Positions 55,035 to 64,000 of a DNA stretch of 64,000 nt are shown piece after piece (within the stretch, counting starts at the first letter, position 1; every line of letters begins with the position of its first letter). This stretch comes from Bacteroidales bacterium. GTDB taxonomy: Bacteria > Bacteroidota > Bacteroidia > Bacteroidales > UBA932. The stretch is from contig JAFUZO010000078.1 in NCBI GenBank assembly GCA_017476575.1, positions 1 to 64,000 of the forward strand. Reading direction: 5' to 3'. A program made the position numbers and the translations under genes. The notes beneath the pieces were generated by a model. The model saw nothing but the letters and a program-made list of their open reading frames with translations. It was not told the origin of the DNA and did no database searches.

Positions 55035-56927
55035 TTACAACCGGACGGTGAAGGTGGCGGAGGAACCGGCCGGGACGACCGCCTCGAACCCGACGACCCG
55101 GACGGCGGACAGGTCGTCATCGTAGGAATGCCACTTCTCGGTGCTGAAACGAGTCAGGGTCACGGGGACATCTGCCGCCACGGTGAGGGTCCGGACCTGG
55201 CCGGATCGGGTCAGGACGATGCGGTCGGCCTGCACGTCGGCCTCGGCCTCGGTCACGAGGGTCCAGCGGACCCGGGCCTCCTTTCCGGCGAGGGCCTTGA
55301 CCTCGTCGATGACGACCAGGCTCTCGTTGTCCACGATCTTGGCGGTCCGCACGGCCGAGGCGACTTCGCCGGAGAGGGCCGGGGTCAAGTCGATGGTCCC
55401 GCCCTTCTCATGAGCGTCGTCCAGCACGGCCGTGAAGGCGCATTTCTCCTCGACCCGGTGATCGGCGTCGTTGACGGTCAAGGTGTTATGGAACTTGTTG
55501 TGCAGGCGCATGAAGGTCCAGCGCAGGGACTCCTGCGTCATGGTCCAGAAGTTGCCGCCGGCCGCCTTCATGGCATTCTCGGCCGCCGTGTAGGAAGTGC
55601 TGCCGAGGTCGGCCGCCCAGCGGACCCCGTCCGCATCGAAGACGAAGGAGCCCGTGTCCATGTGTCCGTGGCTCGTCCGGGCCCGGCCGCCCTTGATACC
55701 AAGGTACTTGTCCGAGGCGTCGCCGCCCCAGCCGGTCCGTACCATCACGAGCGGGGTGAGTCCGTCGCCGGACCAGACCGTCTGCGACGGGGCCTTCACC
55801 CCGTCCAGGTCGACGTCGCCGACAAAGGCCATGACCATCGGCAGGAGGCGTTCTTCCGTCCCGGCCGCCGCCATGGTGTACCGGGGCAGTTTCTGGACTT
55901 CGGCGTAGAGCAGGCCGGGATCGTCGTACTTCCGGGCGAGATACCAGTTGGCGACGAGGAAACTCGTGTAGGCACCGCCGTCGCTGTAGTTGAAGGCGAG
56001 GTTGACCGGACTCTCCATGAACATGATGTAGGGGCCAGTCTTGGACAGGCCATGGATGTTTCCCATGCCGTAGTCCTTGCCCTGGGCCGATTCCAGGCAT
56101 GCCATCATCAGCACCTGGAAGGTCGTCCCGTATCCCCAGTAGGAATAGCCCTCGGGGTAACTTCCGTCCGGGGAATAGATGGTCGCGGCGATCGGCAGGT
56201 TGGACGCCACGGAGGCGTCGATCATGTTCTGACAGAGGACCGGATACTGCTCGTAGATGGCCAGCGCCCCGAGCACGAGGCCGGCGTTGCAGACCTGGTT
56301 CCAGTTGGTCGGCGACTGGTAGAAGTTCAGGTTCCAGACCTTGCTCCGGGCCGGAGTGAAGGCATACTCCACGATGGCCTTCTCCACCATCGCCCGCGTG
56401 TCGGCCGAGAGGTCGGCATACAGCCAGTCATAGCCCAGGGCCACCGCCGTGCACATCTCCGCCACGTCCAGGAAGTGCGACTTGGCATTCCAGGAAGCGA
56501 AACTGCACACGGTCCGGATATCGTCCTCGGCGTGTTCCAGATACTTCTTCTCCCCGGTCATCCGGTAGGCGTAGGCACAATGGAAGATCCGGGTCAAGGC
56601 GGCCCGGGACACCGTCAAGATGCGTTTCCCGGCCTCGTCCAACTGGAACTCCAGCGGGTCCGTGGCGCCCGCCGCCTTGTAGGAGTCCGCAATCCGCATG
56701 ATCAGCGCATGGGTAGCCGCGAGCGTCTTGTCGTCCCCGGCATCGATCCGGCGGCGGAGCGCCTCGAAATCCTCGGCGTGCATCAGCAGGCGCGGATGGT
56801 TCTCCGCCGTCAGGGCCGGGTCGACCTGTACCGACGTCACCTCCGTCGGACGCGGATAGTATTCCTTCTCCTGGGCGCATCCCGCCGCGACAAGGACCAG
56901 CGCCAGCAACATTCCATCCATTCTCAT
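55035..56927 (-). CDS. Heparinase II/III-family polysaccharide lyase, lipoprotein
   Basis: A 630-residue predicted lyase for a uronic-acid-containing polysaccharide. Residues 1-17 end in the lipobox LVAAGC, so it is a lipoprotein, and the acidic residues after the cysteine are compatible with surface display. An alpha/alpha toroid occupies about 45-380 (NWNQVCNAG, SPDGSYPEGYSYWGYG), followed by the beta-sandwich heparinase II/III domain from about 390, with the motif SHGHMDTGSFVFDADG holding His420 and His422. The exact PL family is uncertain; heparin, heparan sulfate, alginate and similar glycans are all possible. It is the last gene of the SusC/SusD operon. Confidence 0.85.
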   Translation of the reverse strand: MRMDGMLLALVLVAAGCAQEKEYYPRPTEVTSVQVDPALTAENHPRLLMHAEDFEALRRRIDAGDDKTLAATHALIMRIADSYKAAGATDPLEFQLDEAGKRILTVSRAALTRIFHCAYAYRMTGEKKYLEHAEDDIRTVCSFASWNAKSHFLDVAEMCTAVALGYDWLYADLSADTRAMVEKAIVEYAFTPARSKVWNLNFYQSPTNWNQVCNAGLVLGALAIYEQYPVLCQNMIDASVASNLPIAATIYSPDGSYPEGYSYWGYGTTFQVLMMACLESAQGKDYGMGNIHGLSKTGPYIMFMESPVNLAFNYSDGGAYTSFLVANWYLARKYDDPGLLYAEVQKLPRYTMAAAGTEERLLPMVMAFVGDVDLDGVKAPSQTVWSGDGLTPLVMVRTGWGGDASDKYLGIKGGRARTSHGHMDTGSFVFDADGVRWAADLGSTSYTAAENAMKAAGGNFWTMTQESLRWTFMRLHNKFHNTLTVNDADHRVEEKCAFTAVLDDAHEKGGTIDLTPALSGEVASAVRTAKIVDNESLVVIDEVKALAGKEARVRWTLVTEAEADVQADRIVLTRSGQVRTLTVAADVPVTLTRFSTEKWHSYDDDLSAVRVVGFEAVVPAGSSATFTVRL

Positions 56928-56931
56928 AGCA

Positions 56932-57954
56932 TCATCTGTAGTTTTCCGGATTCTCGTCCTGCCACTCGTTGACCCCGTCCCGGATGCGGTTCCGGAAGGT
57001 CAGGGTATCGGTCACGTAGGCCAGGGCGCCGTCCGCCGTCTCGTAGGTGTAATGGAGGTAGATCTGCCGGTCCTGCAGGAGGCGGGCACCATTGAAGCGG
57101 CTCCCCTCCGAGGACAGGATGGTCACGTCGGGGCTCGTCACGGCCACCGTCCCGTCCGCCGCGAAGGTGAGGACCAGGGAGCCGTCCGCGTCGCCGACCT
57201 TGTCGGAAAGCACCCGCGTCCCGTCCAGCGTCTTGAGGATGCAGAGGTCGGCCTCGGCCTGGGGCACCGTCGTCTCGTAGACCGATTCGGACACAAGGTC
57301 GTCGCCGTCCATCACGGTCGTGCGGCCGCCGTGGTACCAGTTGCCGTAGAACTTGTTCTCGCAGCGGACGCCGATCACGGCGAAGGACTTCTCCCGCAAG
57401 AGCGTATCGGCATCGGCGGAGCGGACCTGGAACCCGAGCGCATACCCTGCGGTGAAGGCGGCCGGGTCGTCCAGCATCGCCTCCTGCATCCGCACCGTCG
57501 CAACGGCCGTATGCTCCCCTTTCGCTATCTTCATCCCGGACAGGCCCGAGACCGTGTAATATGCCTCCGGCAGCGGGGTCAATCCCGACACGCCGGTGAA
57601 GGCCGTCGTCACATAGCCCTGGCTCAGCGTGCCGAGCGGGGCCTTGTCCAGCATCCCGTCCAGCGCCGTGAAGGCGGCGCATGACCCTTCCGCGAAGCCA
57701 GAGAGGTCACCGGTCACCAGGCCGGGGTCCAGCACGACGTCCAGCGCCCGGTCGCGGCGGTTCTCCAGCACGCCGGCCAGGGCCACCGTAAAGTCGAAGT
57801 GCGGGTCCTCCCCCACCACGAACGTCCGCAGGTCGTATTGATAGGCCACGTACACCCCGGAATAGTCGTAGTCCAGGACATAGTCATCGTAGCATCCGGT
57901 CAGGCACACGAGGCCCGCCAGCAGCATTCCCATCGATTGTGTTCTCATAGTCAT
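56932..57954 (-). CDS. Surface lipoprotein with DUF1735-like domain
   Basis: A 340-residue lipoprotein with the lipobox CLTGC (cysteine near residue 21). The first half (about 25-190) matches the DUF1735/BT_3987-like N-terminal domain: VYVAYQYDLRTFVVGEDPHFDFTVALAGVLENRRDR. The second half contains NKFYGNWYHGG and an immunoglobulin-like or lectin-like fold that I cannot name. Proteins in this position after SusD are usually glycan-binding accessory proteins at the cell surface. A second ATG at 57948 would remove two residues. It lies four bases from the lyase gene and six from susD. Confidence 0.78.
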   Translation of the reverse strand: MTMRTQSMGMLLAGLVCLTGCYDDYVLDYDYSGVYVAYQYDLRTFVVGEDPHFDFTVALAGVLENRRDRALDVVLDPGLVTGDLSGFAEGSCAAFTALDGMLDKAPLGTLSQGYVTTAFTGVSGLTPLPEAYYTVSGLSGMKIAKGEHTAVATVRMQEAMLDDPAAFTAGYALGFQVRSADADTLLREKSFAVIGVRCENKFYGNWYHGGRTTVMDGDDLVSESVYETTVPQAEADLCILKTLDGTRVLSDKVGDADGSLVLTFAADGTVAVTSPDVTILSSEGSRFNGARLLQDRQIYLHYTYETADGALAYVTDTLTFRNRIRDGVNEWQDENPENYR

Positions 57955-57960
57955 AGCGTT

Positions 57961-59733
57961 TTACTGCCAGGTTTCCCAGCCTTCGTTCTGGAACAGGCCC
58001 GGCGCCTTGCGGATTTCGATGTAGTGGAGCGGCTGCCAGGGCGACGGGAACGAACGGGTCTCGACGACATGGCCGAGATCCGTCCCGGCGGCCGTGATAC
58101 GCGCCCCGTGCACCGGGCCGTCGATCGGAGCGCCCCAGCGGCGGAGGTCGAAGTAGCGCCGCCCCTCGAAGCACGTCTCGATGCGCCACTCGTTGCGGAC
58201 CAGGGCGTCGAAGGCCGCCGTCCCGCCCCGGGCGCATTCATCCAGGTAGGGGTCGCCCTGGCGTCCGAGGCCCTGCAGGCCGTCCTGGGTCGTCCGGCCC
58301 CGCAGGTAGGCCAGCGCATCCCGGGCGGAAAGGCCGTACGTGTCCGCGTCCAGCGGTCCCACCATCTGGTTCGCCGCCTCGGCGAACATCAGGCAGAGGT
58401 GCGTCCAGCGCATGAAGAAGATGGCCCGCTGGGTGCTCTCCTTGCTCTCGGCGAAGGCGTTCCAGCGCGGGTTGAGGAACTTCTTCACATAGTAGCCCGT
58501 CGGTGAAGTCGCCATACCGCCCGGGCCGTCGGCGCCGCCGACCGTGGTGTTGAAGGTGTACACGGGCGCCACCGCGGCGGAAGGCCGCACCGAAGCGCCG
58601 TTGTAATAGATGGTGCTGTAGAAGCGCGGGTCGCGCCCGACGTAAGGTTGCGCGGGGTCGTAGCCGCTCCGGACATCCGTGACGGGATAGCCGTTCGCCG
58701 CCGGGAAGGCATCGACCAGGTCCTGCGAGGGCACGATGGACGCCGAACCGCCGAATCCGGAGGGGTACAGCCCGGTCTCGTAGCCGGTGCCGGTCGCCAT
58801 CTCGGAGATCCAGATAGCCTCGGGTGTGTTGCAGTTGCTCCACTGGAAGGCTTCCAGCGGCTTGAACCGGCTCACCGCCGCCTCCTCGCCCGTCTTGTAG
58901 TCCATGACCTCCTTGCATAGGCGGGCCGCCGCATCGTAGCGCGAACGGTCACCCAGGGGGTTGAACGCCGGGGAAGCCCACATCAGATACGCCATCGCCT
59001 GGAGGGTCTTGACGGCAATCTGGTCGAACATCCCGTAGCGGACGCCGCCGAGCACGGCCGTGTTTTGCTGGATATCCGCCACCGCGAAGTCGCGGTTGGC
59101 CCGGGGCAGGTAGCGCAGGGCCGAGTCGCAGTCCGCGAGGATCTGCCGTGCACAGTCGTCGTAGGAGGCCCGCACGAGCGAGGCCGCATCCATGTCGGAG
59201 AGGGCCGCCGGCTCCGTCATGAGCGGGACACCGAGCAGTTCGCCCGAAGTGCTGCGGCCGCCGAAGAGTTTCAGCAGTTCGTAGGTGTACCAGGCCCGCA
59301 GGGCGAAGGCGTCGCCCTTCAAGGCCGTACGGAGCCGCAGGTCCGAATCCTTGTCCACCAGGTAACGGGTGTCCGTTCCAATGTTGTCCTTGAGGAAGAG
59401 GTTGGCATAGTAGATGCCCTCGTAATCCCGCTCCCAGAGGGTCTGGAAGGGGTTGCTGGACGGGGTGGCGGAGCCGGTCGCGAACAGGCGCAGGGCAGCC
59501 GTCGAACTCCGGTACACGGCATCGTCGGTCGCCGCGTCCATGCCCATGAACTCCGCCGCATAGTAGGAATGCGAAAGCAGGTCGTAGGCCTTGTAGACAT
59601 AGCCTTTGATGAGGTTCGGATAATCCGGCAAGTTCTCCTCGGTGTACTTCCCGTTCGGAAGCGGGTCCAGGAAACCCGAGCAGCCGGTCAGGACGGCCGC
59701 CGCGAGGAGCAGGCTGGGAAAGGTTCTGTTCAT
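57961..59733 (-). CDS. SusD/RagB-family glycan-binding lipoprotein
   Basis: A 590-residue outer-membrane lipoprotein that lids a SusC channel and binds incoming glycan. The lipobox is AVLTGC near residue 18. SusD hallmarks are the TPR-rich N-terminal half (NLIKGYVYKAYDLLSH, FALRAWYTYELLKLFGG) and the C-terminal NEWRIETCFEGRRYFDLRRWG, where the usual ERxxEFxxEGxRxxDLxRW pattern is clear. It follows the susC gene by four bases, and the pair very probably forms one import complex. Confidence 0.93.
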   Translation of the reverse strand: MNRTFPSLLLAAAVLTGCSGFLDPLPNGKYTEENLPDYPNLIKGYVYKAYDLLSHSYYAAEFMGMDAATDDAVYRSSTAALRLFATGSATPSSNPFQTLWERDYEGIYYANLFLKDNIGTDTRYLVDKDSDLRLRTALKGDAFALRAWYTYELLKLFGGRSTSGELLGVPLMTEPAALSDMDAASLVRASYDDCARQILADCDSALRYLPRANRDFAVADIQQNTAVLGGVRYGMFDQIAVKTLQAMAYLMWASPAFNPLGDRSRYDAAARLCKEVMDYKTGEEAAVSRFKPLEAFQWSNCNTPEAIWISEMATGTGYETGLYPSGFGGSASIVPSQDLVDAFPAANGYPVTDVRSGYDPAQPYVGRDPRFYSTIYYNGASVRPSAAVAPVYTFNTTVGGADGPGGMATSPTGYYVKKFLNPRWNAFAESKESTQRAIFFMRWTHLCLMFAEAANQMVGPLDADTYGLSARDALAYLRGRTTQDGLQGLGRQGDPYLDECARGGTAAFDALVRNEWRIETCFEGRRYFDLRRWGAPIDGPVHGARITAAGTDLGHVVETRSFPSPWQPLHYIEIRKAPGLFQNEGWETWQ

Positions 59734-59737
59734 GGTC

Positions 59738-62530
59738 TCAGAAATTCAGTTGGATACCGGCCGTGACACGGCGCATGAGGGGATAGGCCGAGACACCGGC
59801 GTCGATGCTCTCGGGATCGACGTCCCGGATGCCGGAGAGGGTCAGGAGGTTCGAGCCGGTCACGCAGAAGCGGACGCTCTCCACCCCGCCCTTGCGGAAG
59901 GGGAAAGTGTAGCCCACCTCGGCGCTCTGGACCTTGAACCAGTCGCCGCGGCGCAGCCAGAAGGACGACACGATGAAGTTGTCCGTCGCCTTCTCCCACG
60001 CGAGGCGGGGATAGTCCTCCCCGAGATGGTCGTGCACGAAGGCGGAGTAGTTGCCGTCGCCCCAGCCGTTCCAGAACCAGGCATTGGTGAGCGCGGTCTG
60101 GAAGAAGGCCCGGCCCGTCCCCACGAGGTGCACGTCGAGCCCCTTCCAGGAACATCCCAGCCGGAGGGCATAGCGCAGTTTCGGCGCGGAGGAGCCGAGA
60201 ACCTTGCGGTCGTTGACATCGATGGCGCCATCGCCGTTCAGGTCCTCATAGCGGAGGTCGCCGACCTGGGCCGCGCTGGAATAGGTCGGCGCCGACGCCA
60301 GTTCCTCCTCGCTCTCGAAGCGGCCGGTGCACACATAGCCCCAGATGGCCTGGACGTCGGCCCCGGTCTTCTTCTGCCAGTCATATTCATAGAAGTCCGA
60401 GACGACGGCCGTATTCACCGTCTTCCACGAGGCCGCGCTGACGCCGACGGAGAGGCCGAAGTCACCGAAGCGGCGGCACAGGTCGGCGGAAAGTTCGCCG
60501 CCGAGAGTCCTGGTCGCCGTATAGTTGTCGTACACAGCCGTTTCCGCCAGGCCGTAGATGCTGGTCAGCGCCGCCGTGACGTCGGCCACCATGTCGCGGC
60601 GGAGGGTCCGGAAGAAGGTCCCGCCGAGACGCAGGCAGCCCAGCAGTTCGGCGTCGAATCCGGCTTCGGCTTGGAACACGGTCGGCCAGCGGAGGTCCGG
60701 GTTGGCCAGCCGGTTGATGGTGGTGTACTTGGCGCGCTGCCGCTCGTTGCCGAACCAGAGCGTCTGCGAGGTGGAAGGGCCGTAGTAATTGCCGTTCGTC
60801 AGCGAATAGTCGGCCTGGTAGAGGAAGTCGTCCACGCCGAGGTCCGAGCCGAGAAGGCCCGCCTGCGCCCGCACCTTGAGCCGGTCCAGGACCCGCGAAT
60901 CCCGCAGGAAGGGTTCGTTGGAGACCACCCAGGCGGCCGCGGCGGCCGGGAAGAAGCCCCAGCGGTCCCGTCCGGCGAAATGCTGCGAGCCGGACACGTC
61001 GCCGACCACCTGGAGGATGTAGCGGGAGGCGTAGGAATAATCCACGTTGAAGATGCCGTCCACCGAGCGCTCCCGCTGGTCGTTGCCGCGCCGCTCGACC
61101 GACGAGAGGGTCAGGAGCGCCCCGGCCCCCAGGCGGTGCCGGCCCCAGGCATGGTCCCAGGTCAGGCGCTCGTAGAAGTCGAGCCCCTGCCAGGCGTTGT
61201 TGTCATCGGTCGATTTCTCCGACTGGCGCTCGCCCTTGTGGGTGGAGATGTCGGTCACGTCGTCCACAAGGTCCCAGTAGTAGGCCAGGTAGTCGTCCGT
61301 CGTGCCGGTATAGGTGTAATAGAAGGAATTGAGTGTCAGCAGGGTGCGGGATTTCAGGCCAGGCACGAGTGCGCCGAGGTCCGCATCCAGGGACGCCTGG
61401 AACATGCCGGAGCGCAGGGTTCCGGTGTGCGAACCGCCTTCCACGAGGGCCGCATACGGGTTCGTGGGGAAGGAGCGGGAGACCGCGTAGACCGTGCTCC
61501 CGGCCATGCCGTCCACATCGTCGATGCCGCCGTTCCGGCCGAGGGCGAGCGGGAAGGCCGTCGCAGGGACCGTCCGCCAGGCCGTCGGAAGGTCCACGTT
61601 GCCCCCGCGCCGCCAGGCCGTCAGGCCGTTGAAATGCACGCCCGCCTCCAGCCAGGAGTTGATACGGGCGTCCACGGAGGTGGACACGTTGAGACGGCTG
61701 AAATCCGCCGCCGGTCCCACCTTGGCGATGTCGCCCTCGTACAGGCCCGACAGGGAGGCATTGTAGCGCACCCGCGCCGAGCCGCCGGAGAGGGTCAGGC
61801 CCGCCCGGCTGACCGGGACGAGGCCGCGCACCATCAGGCTGCGGTAGTCCACGTCCGGGAAGGTCCGGTCGTAGGGATTCCCCGCCGCGAAGCCGTCCAG
61901 GGCCTCGTCGGAGTACAGGGCCGGATAACCCGAGGCCAGGCGTGCGGCGTTGTTCAGGCGGGCATAGTCCACCCCGTCCACCCACTGCGGCATCCGGTCG
62001 ATGGCGGACACGCCGCCCTGCGCCCGGAAACGGACCGTAAGCGGGGTGTCGTACCCGCCCCGGCGGGTCTTGATGAGCAGGGCGCCGAGCGAGGCGGAAG
62101 GGCCGTACAGCGCCTTGGCCGTCACATCGGTCAGGACGGTGACGGACTCGATCTGCTCCGGGTCGAGCATCAACTGGCTCCACGGCACCGGCACATCGTC
62201 CACGATGCACAGCATCGAGGAGAAGCCGCGGGAGGACAGGGTCAGCGAACCGCCCGACAGGAGGGCCGAGCCGAAGCCGTCGGTCGGCGAGATGCTGCCG
62301 TCCTTCTCCACGACATCCAGCCCCGGGACGAGTCCCGTCAGCGCATTGCGGAAATCGGAGACCGGCGTATGGGTAAAGCGGTCCGTACCGTAACTCCGCT
62401 GGCTCTGGGGCGATTCCCAGAACGGGACCGAGGTGTTCCACGCACTGGCGGCCAGCGAATCGGCACCCTGAGCCGCGAGCGGCAGCAGGGGGCATCCAGC
62501 CAGGACCATCGAAAGGAAGACTTTCTTCAT
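59738..62530 (-). CDS. SusC/RagA-type TonB-dependent receptor without N-terminal regulatory domain
   Basis: A 930-residue outer-membrane receptor that imports oligosaccharides using TonB energy. The signal peptide ends near residue 21 (LPLAAQ). The plug domain follows almost at once (SDFRNALTGLVPGLDV, SSRGFSSMLCIVDDVPV, IESVTVLTDVTAKALYG, LLIKTRRG), so the carboxypeptidase-regulatory-like domain that usually precedes it in SusC proteins is absent. A 22-strand barrel fills the rest and ends in RRVTAGIQLNF. The start at 62530 gives a normal signal peptide. A second SusD gene lies four bases upstream. Confidence 0.92.
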   Translation of the reverse strand: MKKVFLSMVLAGCPLLPLAAQGADSLAASAWNTSVPFWESPQSQRSYGTDRFTHTPVSDFRNALTGLVPGLDVVEKDGSISPTDGFGSALLSGGSLTLSSRGFSSMLCIVDDVPVPWSQLMLDPEQIESVTVLTDVTAKALYGPSASLGALLIKTRRGGYDTPLTVRFRAQGGVSAIDRMPQWVDGVDYARLNNAARLASGYPALYSDEALDGFAAGNPYDRTFPDVDYRSLMVRGLVPVSRAGLTLSGGSARVRYNASLSGLYEGDIAKVGPAADFSRLNVSTSVDARINSWLEAGVHFNGLTAWRRGGNVDLPTAWRTVPATAFPLALGRNGGIDDVDGMAGSTVYAVSRSFPTNPYAALVEGGSHTGTLRSGMFQASLDADLGALVPGLKSRTLLTLNSFYYTYTGTTDDYLAYYWDLVDDVTDISTHKGERQSEKSTDDNNAWQGLDFYERLTWDHAWGRHRLGAGALLTLSSVERRGNDQRERSVDGIFNVDYSYASRYILQVVGDVSGSQHFAGRDRWGFFPAAAAAWVVSNEPFLRDSRVLDRLKVRAQAGLLGSDLGVDDFLYQADYSLTNGNYYGPSTSQTLWFGNERQRAKYTTINRLANPDLRWPTVFQAEAGFDAELLGCLRLGGTFFRTLRRDMVADVTAALTSIYGLAETAVYDNYTATRTLGGELSADLCRRFGDFGLSVGVSAASWKTVNTAVVSDFYEYDWQKKTGADVQAIWGYVCTGRFESEEELASAPTYSSAAQVGDLRYEDLNGDGAIDVNDRKVLGSSAPKLRYALRLGCSWKGLDVHLVGTGRAFFQTALTNAWFWNGWGDGNYSAFVHDHLGEDYPRLAWEKATDNFIVSSFWLRRGDWFKVQSAEVGYTFPFRKGGVESVRFCVTGSNLLTLSGIRDVDPESIDAGVSAYPLMRRVTAGIQLNF

Positions 62531-62534
62531 AGGG

Positions 62535-64000
62535 CTACATCCAAGGGTCATTGTTCACAAAATGCTTCATCGTGTTCGCCTGCGCGTCCGGGATCGGCCA
62601 CCAGTACATGGCATCCTTCCAGGTCGCCTGCCGGTCGGACGGGATGGCCCGGCGTTCGTAGCGGCGGCCCCGGGGATAGGTCTCCGACACGTCCACCTTC
62701 TCGATGTACATGCCCATGAGGGTCTCCTTCATGCAGGTCGGCGCCTCCTTCCAGCGGCGGATATCGAAATAATAATGGTTGCCTTCGTAGGCCAGTTCCA
62801 CGTCGCGCTCGTTGTGGATGCGCTCGCGGAAGGCATCGGCCGAGGCCGTGTAGCGGTCCCGGACCGGCGGCATCTGCGCCCGCTCCCGGACCAGGTCCAC
62901 CGCCTGGACAGCCGTGAGGGACAGCCCGCCCGCGGTGCCGCCAGGGCCGTAGGCCTCGTTGACGGCCTCAGCATAGTCCAGGTACAGTTCCGCGAGGCGG
63001 ACGATCGGGTCGGCGGTGACGTAGGCCGAGGCCGCCTTGCCGTGGTCGCCCCGCCAGTACTTGCCGCAGTAGTAGCCCGTGCAACTGTAGCCGCGGGCCG
63101 GCTGCGTCCCCCAGGACATACCGAAGTTGGCCACCTGGCCGGAGATGCTGGTCGTCGGCCAGGCCGACAGGTAGGGATCGTAGTAGATGTTGATGGTGCC
63201 GGTCACGTAGCGGCTGGTCATGCCGTCATAGACGATGTCGACATAGAAGCGCGGGTCGCGCCCGGTGTAGGGGTCCTGGTCGGCGTAACTGCCAGCCGCA
63301 ACGGCCTCGGCGCGTTCCGCCTCGGTCCGGAGGGGCCGTCCGTCCGCCGTCTCGAAGCGGTCCACGAAGTTCTGCGTCGGCATGGTGCCGCCGGAGTTGG
63401 TCGCCGCCGTCATCGGGAAGCCATACATCGAGAGCATGATGCTGCTGGTGATCTTCACGCTCTGGTTGTACTGGAACAAGGTCTCGTTGTTGGCCTTCTT
63501 GCCGTAGAACAGGTTGGTATACTCCTCGAAGGGGACGAGGTCGTAGCCCCATTCCCGGGCCTTGGCGATGGCGAGGGCCGCGGCATCGGCCGCCTCCTCC
63601 CAGTCCGGGATGCCCCGCTGGTTCGAGAGCGGCGAGGCGGCGTACAGAAGCGCCCGCGCCCGCATCCCCAGTGCCGCACAGCCGCCCGGATGGTCCATCT
63701 CGGAGCCGGTCAGGTGCCCCGCCTCCCCCGGCTTGCCGTCGCGGCGCATCTTGCCGGCCTTCTCCAGGCAGGTATAGGCCGTATAGAAGTCCTCGGCACA
63801 GCGGACATAGGTCTCGTAGGAGGACAGGCGCGGCAGGTCCCACTCGTCGTCGGCGCCGAGTGCCTTGTCGATGTAGGGCATCCCGCCGCAGAAGCGACAC
63901 AGGGCGAAGTGGGCGTAGGCCCGCACGAAATACGCCTGGCCGAGCAGGTCGTTGCGCTGGGCCGTGGTCGCGTTGGTCAGCAGGTCGATGTTCTCCAGTG
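62535..64000 (-). CDS. SusD/RagB-family lipoprotein, 5' end outside window
   Basis: The C-terminal 488 codons of a second SusD protein; the frame is open to the right edge, so the signal peptide and N-terminus are missing. The visible start reads RNDLLGQAYFVRAYAHFALCRFCGGMP, the conserved TPR helix of SusD, and the C-terminus has NERDVELAYEGNHYYFDIRRW followed by WWPIPDAQANTM. Its own SusC partner is probably just beyond the window, which would give two SusC/SusD pairs in this locus. Confidence 0.93.
   Translation of the reverse strand, partial: LENIDLLTNATTAQRNDLLGQAYFVRAYAHFALCRFCGGMPYIDKALGADDEWDLPRLSSYETYVRCAEDFYTAYTCLEKAGKMRRDGKPGEAGHLTGSEMDHPGGCAALGMRARALLYAASPLSNQRGIPDWEEAADAAALAIAKAREWGYDLVPFEEYTNLFYGKKANNETLFQYNQSVKITSSIMLSMYGFPMTAATNSGGTMPTQNFVDRFETADGRPLRTEAERAEAVAAGSYADQDPYTGRDPRFYVDIVYDGMTSRYVTGTINIYYDPYLSAWPTTSISGQVANFGMSWGTQPARGYSCTGYYCGKYWRGDHGKAASAYVTADPIVRLAELYLDYAEAVNEAYGPGGTAGGLSLTAVQAVDLVRERAQMPPVRDRYTASADAFRERIHNERDVELAYEGNHYYFDIRRWKEAPTCMKETLMGMYIEKVDVSETYPRGRRYERRAIPSDRQATWKDAMYWWPIPDAQANTMKHFVNNDPWM

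Noticed and set aside
51641..55120. Very long open frame on the strand opposite nifJ, and similar ones opposite purL (35570-37831), purM-purH-purD (39203-42187), metH (15335-16927) and susC (59642-62719 on the plus strand)
   Set aside because: They lie wholly over well-recognised genes, have low-complexity Gly/Asp/Arg/His-rich translations without domains, and are expected from GC-rich third codon positions.
1..64000. CRISPR arrays, prophage, insertion sequences, rRNA genes
   Set aside because: No regularly spaced direct repeats, phage or transposase genes, or rRNA sequence were found on either strand.

Overview
The window looks like a chromosomal segment of a strictly anaerobic, GC-rich member of the Bacteroidales, probably an uncultured gut or rumen type. 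Four things point there: SusC/SusD pairs and a one-protein hybrid two-component regulator; repeated Bacteroidetes-type promoters (a TAnnTTTG -7 box, sometimes with a TTG about 19-20 bases upstream); Bacteroidetes-type PurC; and a set of ferredoxin-linked enzymes (single-chain pyruvate:ferredoxin oxidoreductase, a four-subunit branched-chain 2-oxoacid:ferredoxin oxidoreductase, rubredoxin, an Fe-S PurF). The genus is not settled. I see no prophage, insertion sequence, integrase or CRISPR array.

Layout. 1-6442: the 3' part of a hybrid two-component regulator, a Bacteroidetes carboxypeptidase-regulatory-like envelope protein, then a tight oxidative-stress set (bacterioferritin-like protein, exported glutathione peroxidase, OhrR-type regulator). 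6443-12201: a radical SAM SPL-family protein, an Lrp regulator, and a leftward operon for C4-dicarboxylate antiport, periplasmic asparaginase and a porin. 12202-17859: methionine synthesis (metY, metH, metF). 17939-26982: CNNM-type membrane protein, large MscS channel, HI0933-type flavoprotein, RmuC, rubredoxin and HrpB. 27071-33460: purT, then a branched-chain amino acid degradation cluster (butyrate kinase family, branched-chain aminotransferase, VOR subunits). 33571-47655: a purine biosynthesis region (purE, purL, a divergent short purC, purM, purH, purD; purB and purF on the other strand; canonical purC; purA). 47655-54961: a fused lipoate ligase-lipoyl synthase, tRNA-Val, a ZIP transporter, fabD and nifJ. 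55035-64000: a leftward polysaccharide-utilisation operon ending in a heparinase II/III-type lyase, running off the right edge.

How the parts fit. Purine genes here cover PRPP to IMP with formate-dependent PurT at the GAR step, and IMP to AMP through purA and purB; purK is not in the window. Amino acids feed energy metabolism: asparagine is deamidated outside the inner membrane and the product can be exchanged for succinate by the Dcu carrier, while branched-chain amino acids can be transaminated, oxidised to acyl-CoA by VOR and finally yield ATP through the acyl kinase, although the phosphotransacylase is not here.

Most unusual points: the LplA-LipA fusion; a second, active-site-divergent PurC inside the purL-purM operon; a 151-base nested fold between purE and purL; mutually exclusive hairpins and an Ile/Leu-rich open frame before the butyrate kinase gene; a dispersed nested palindromic repeat whose end carries an outward promoter-like box; a bacterioferritin homologue missing most ferroxidase ligands; and several -7 boxes so close to start codons that leaderless mRNAs are predicted.
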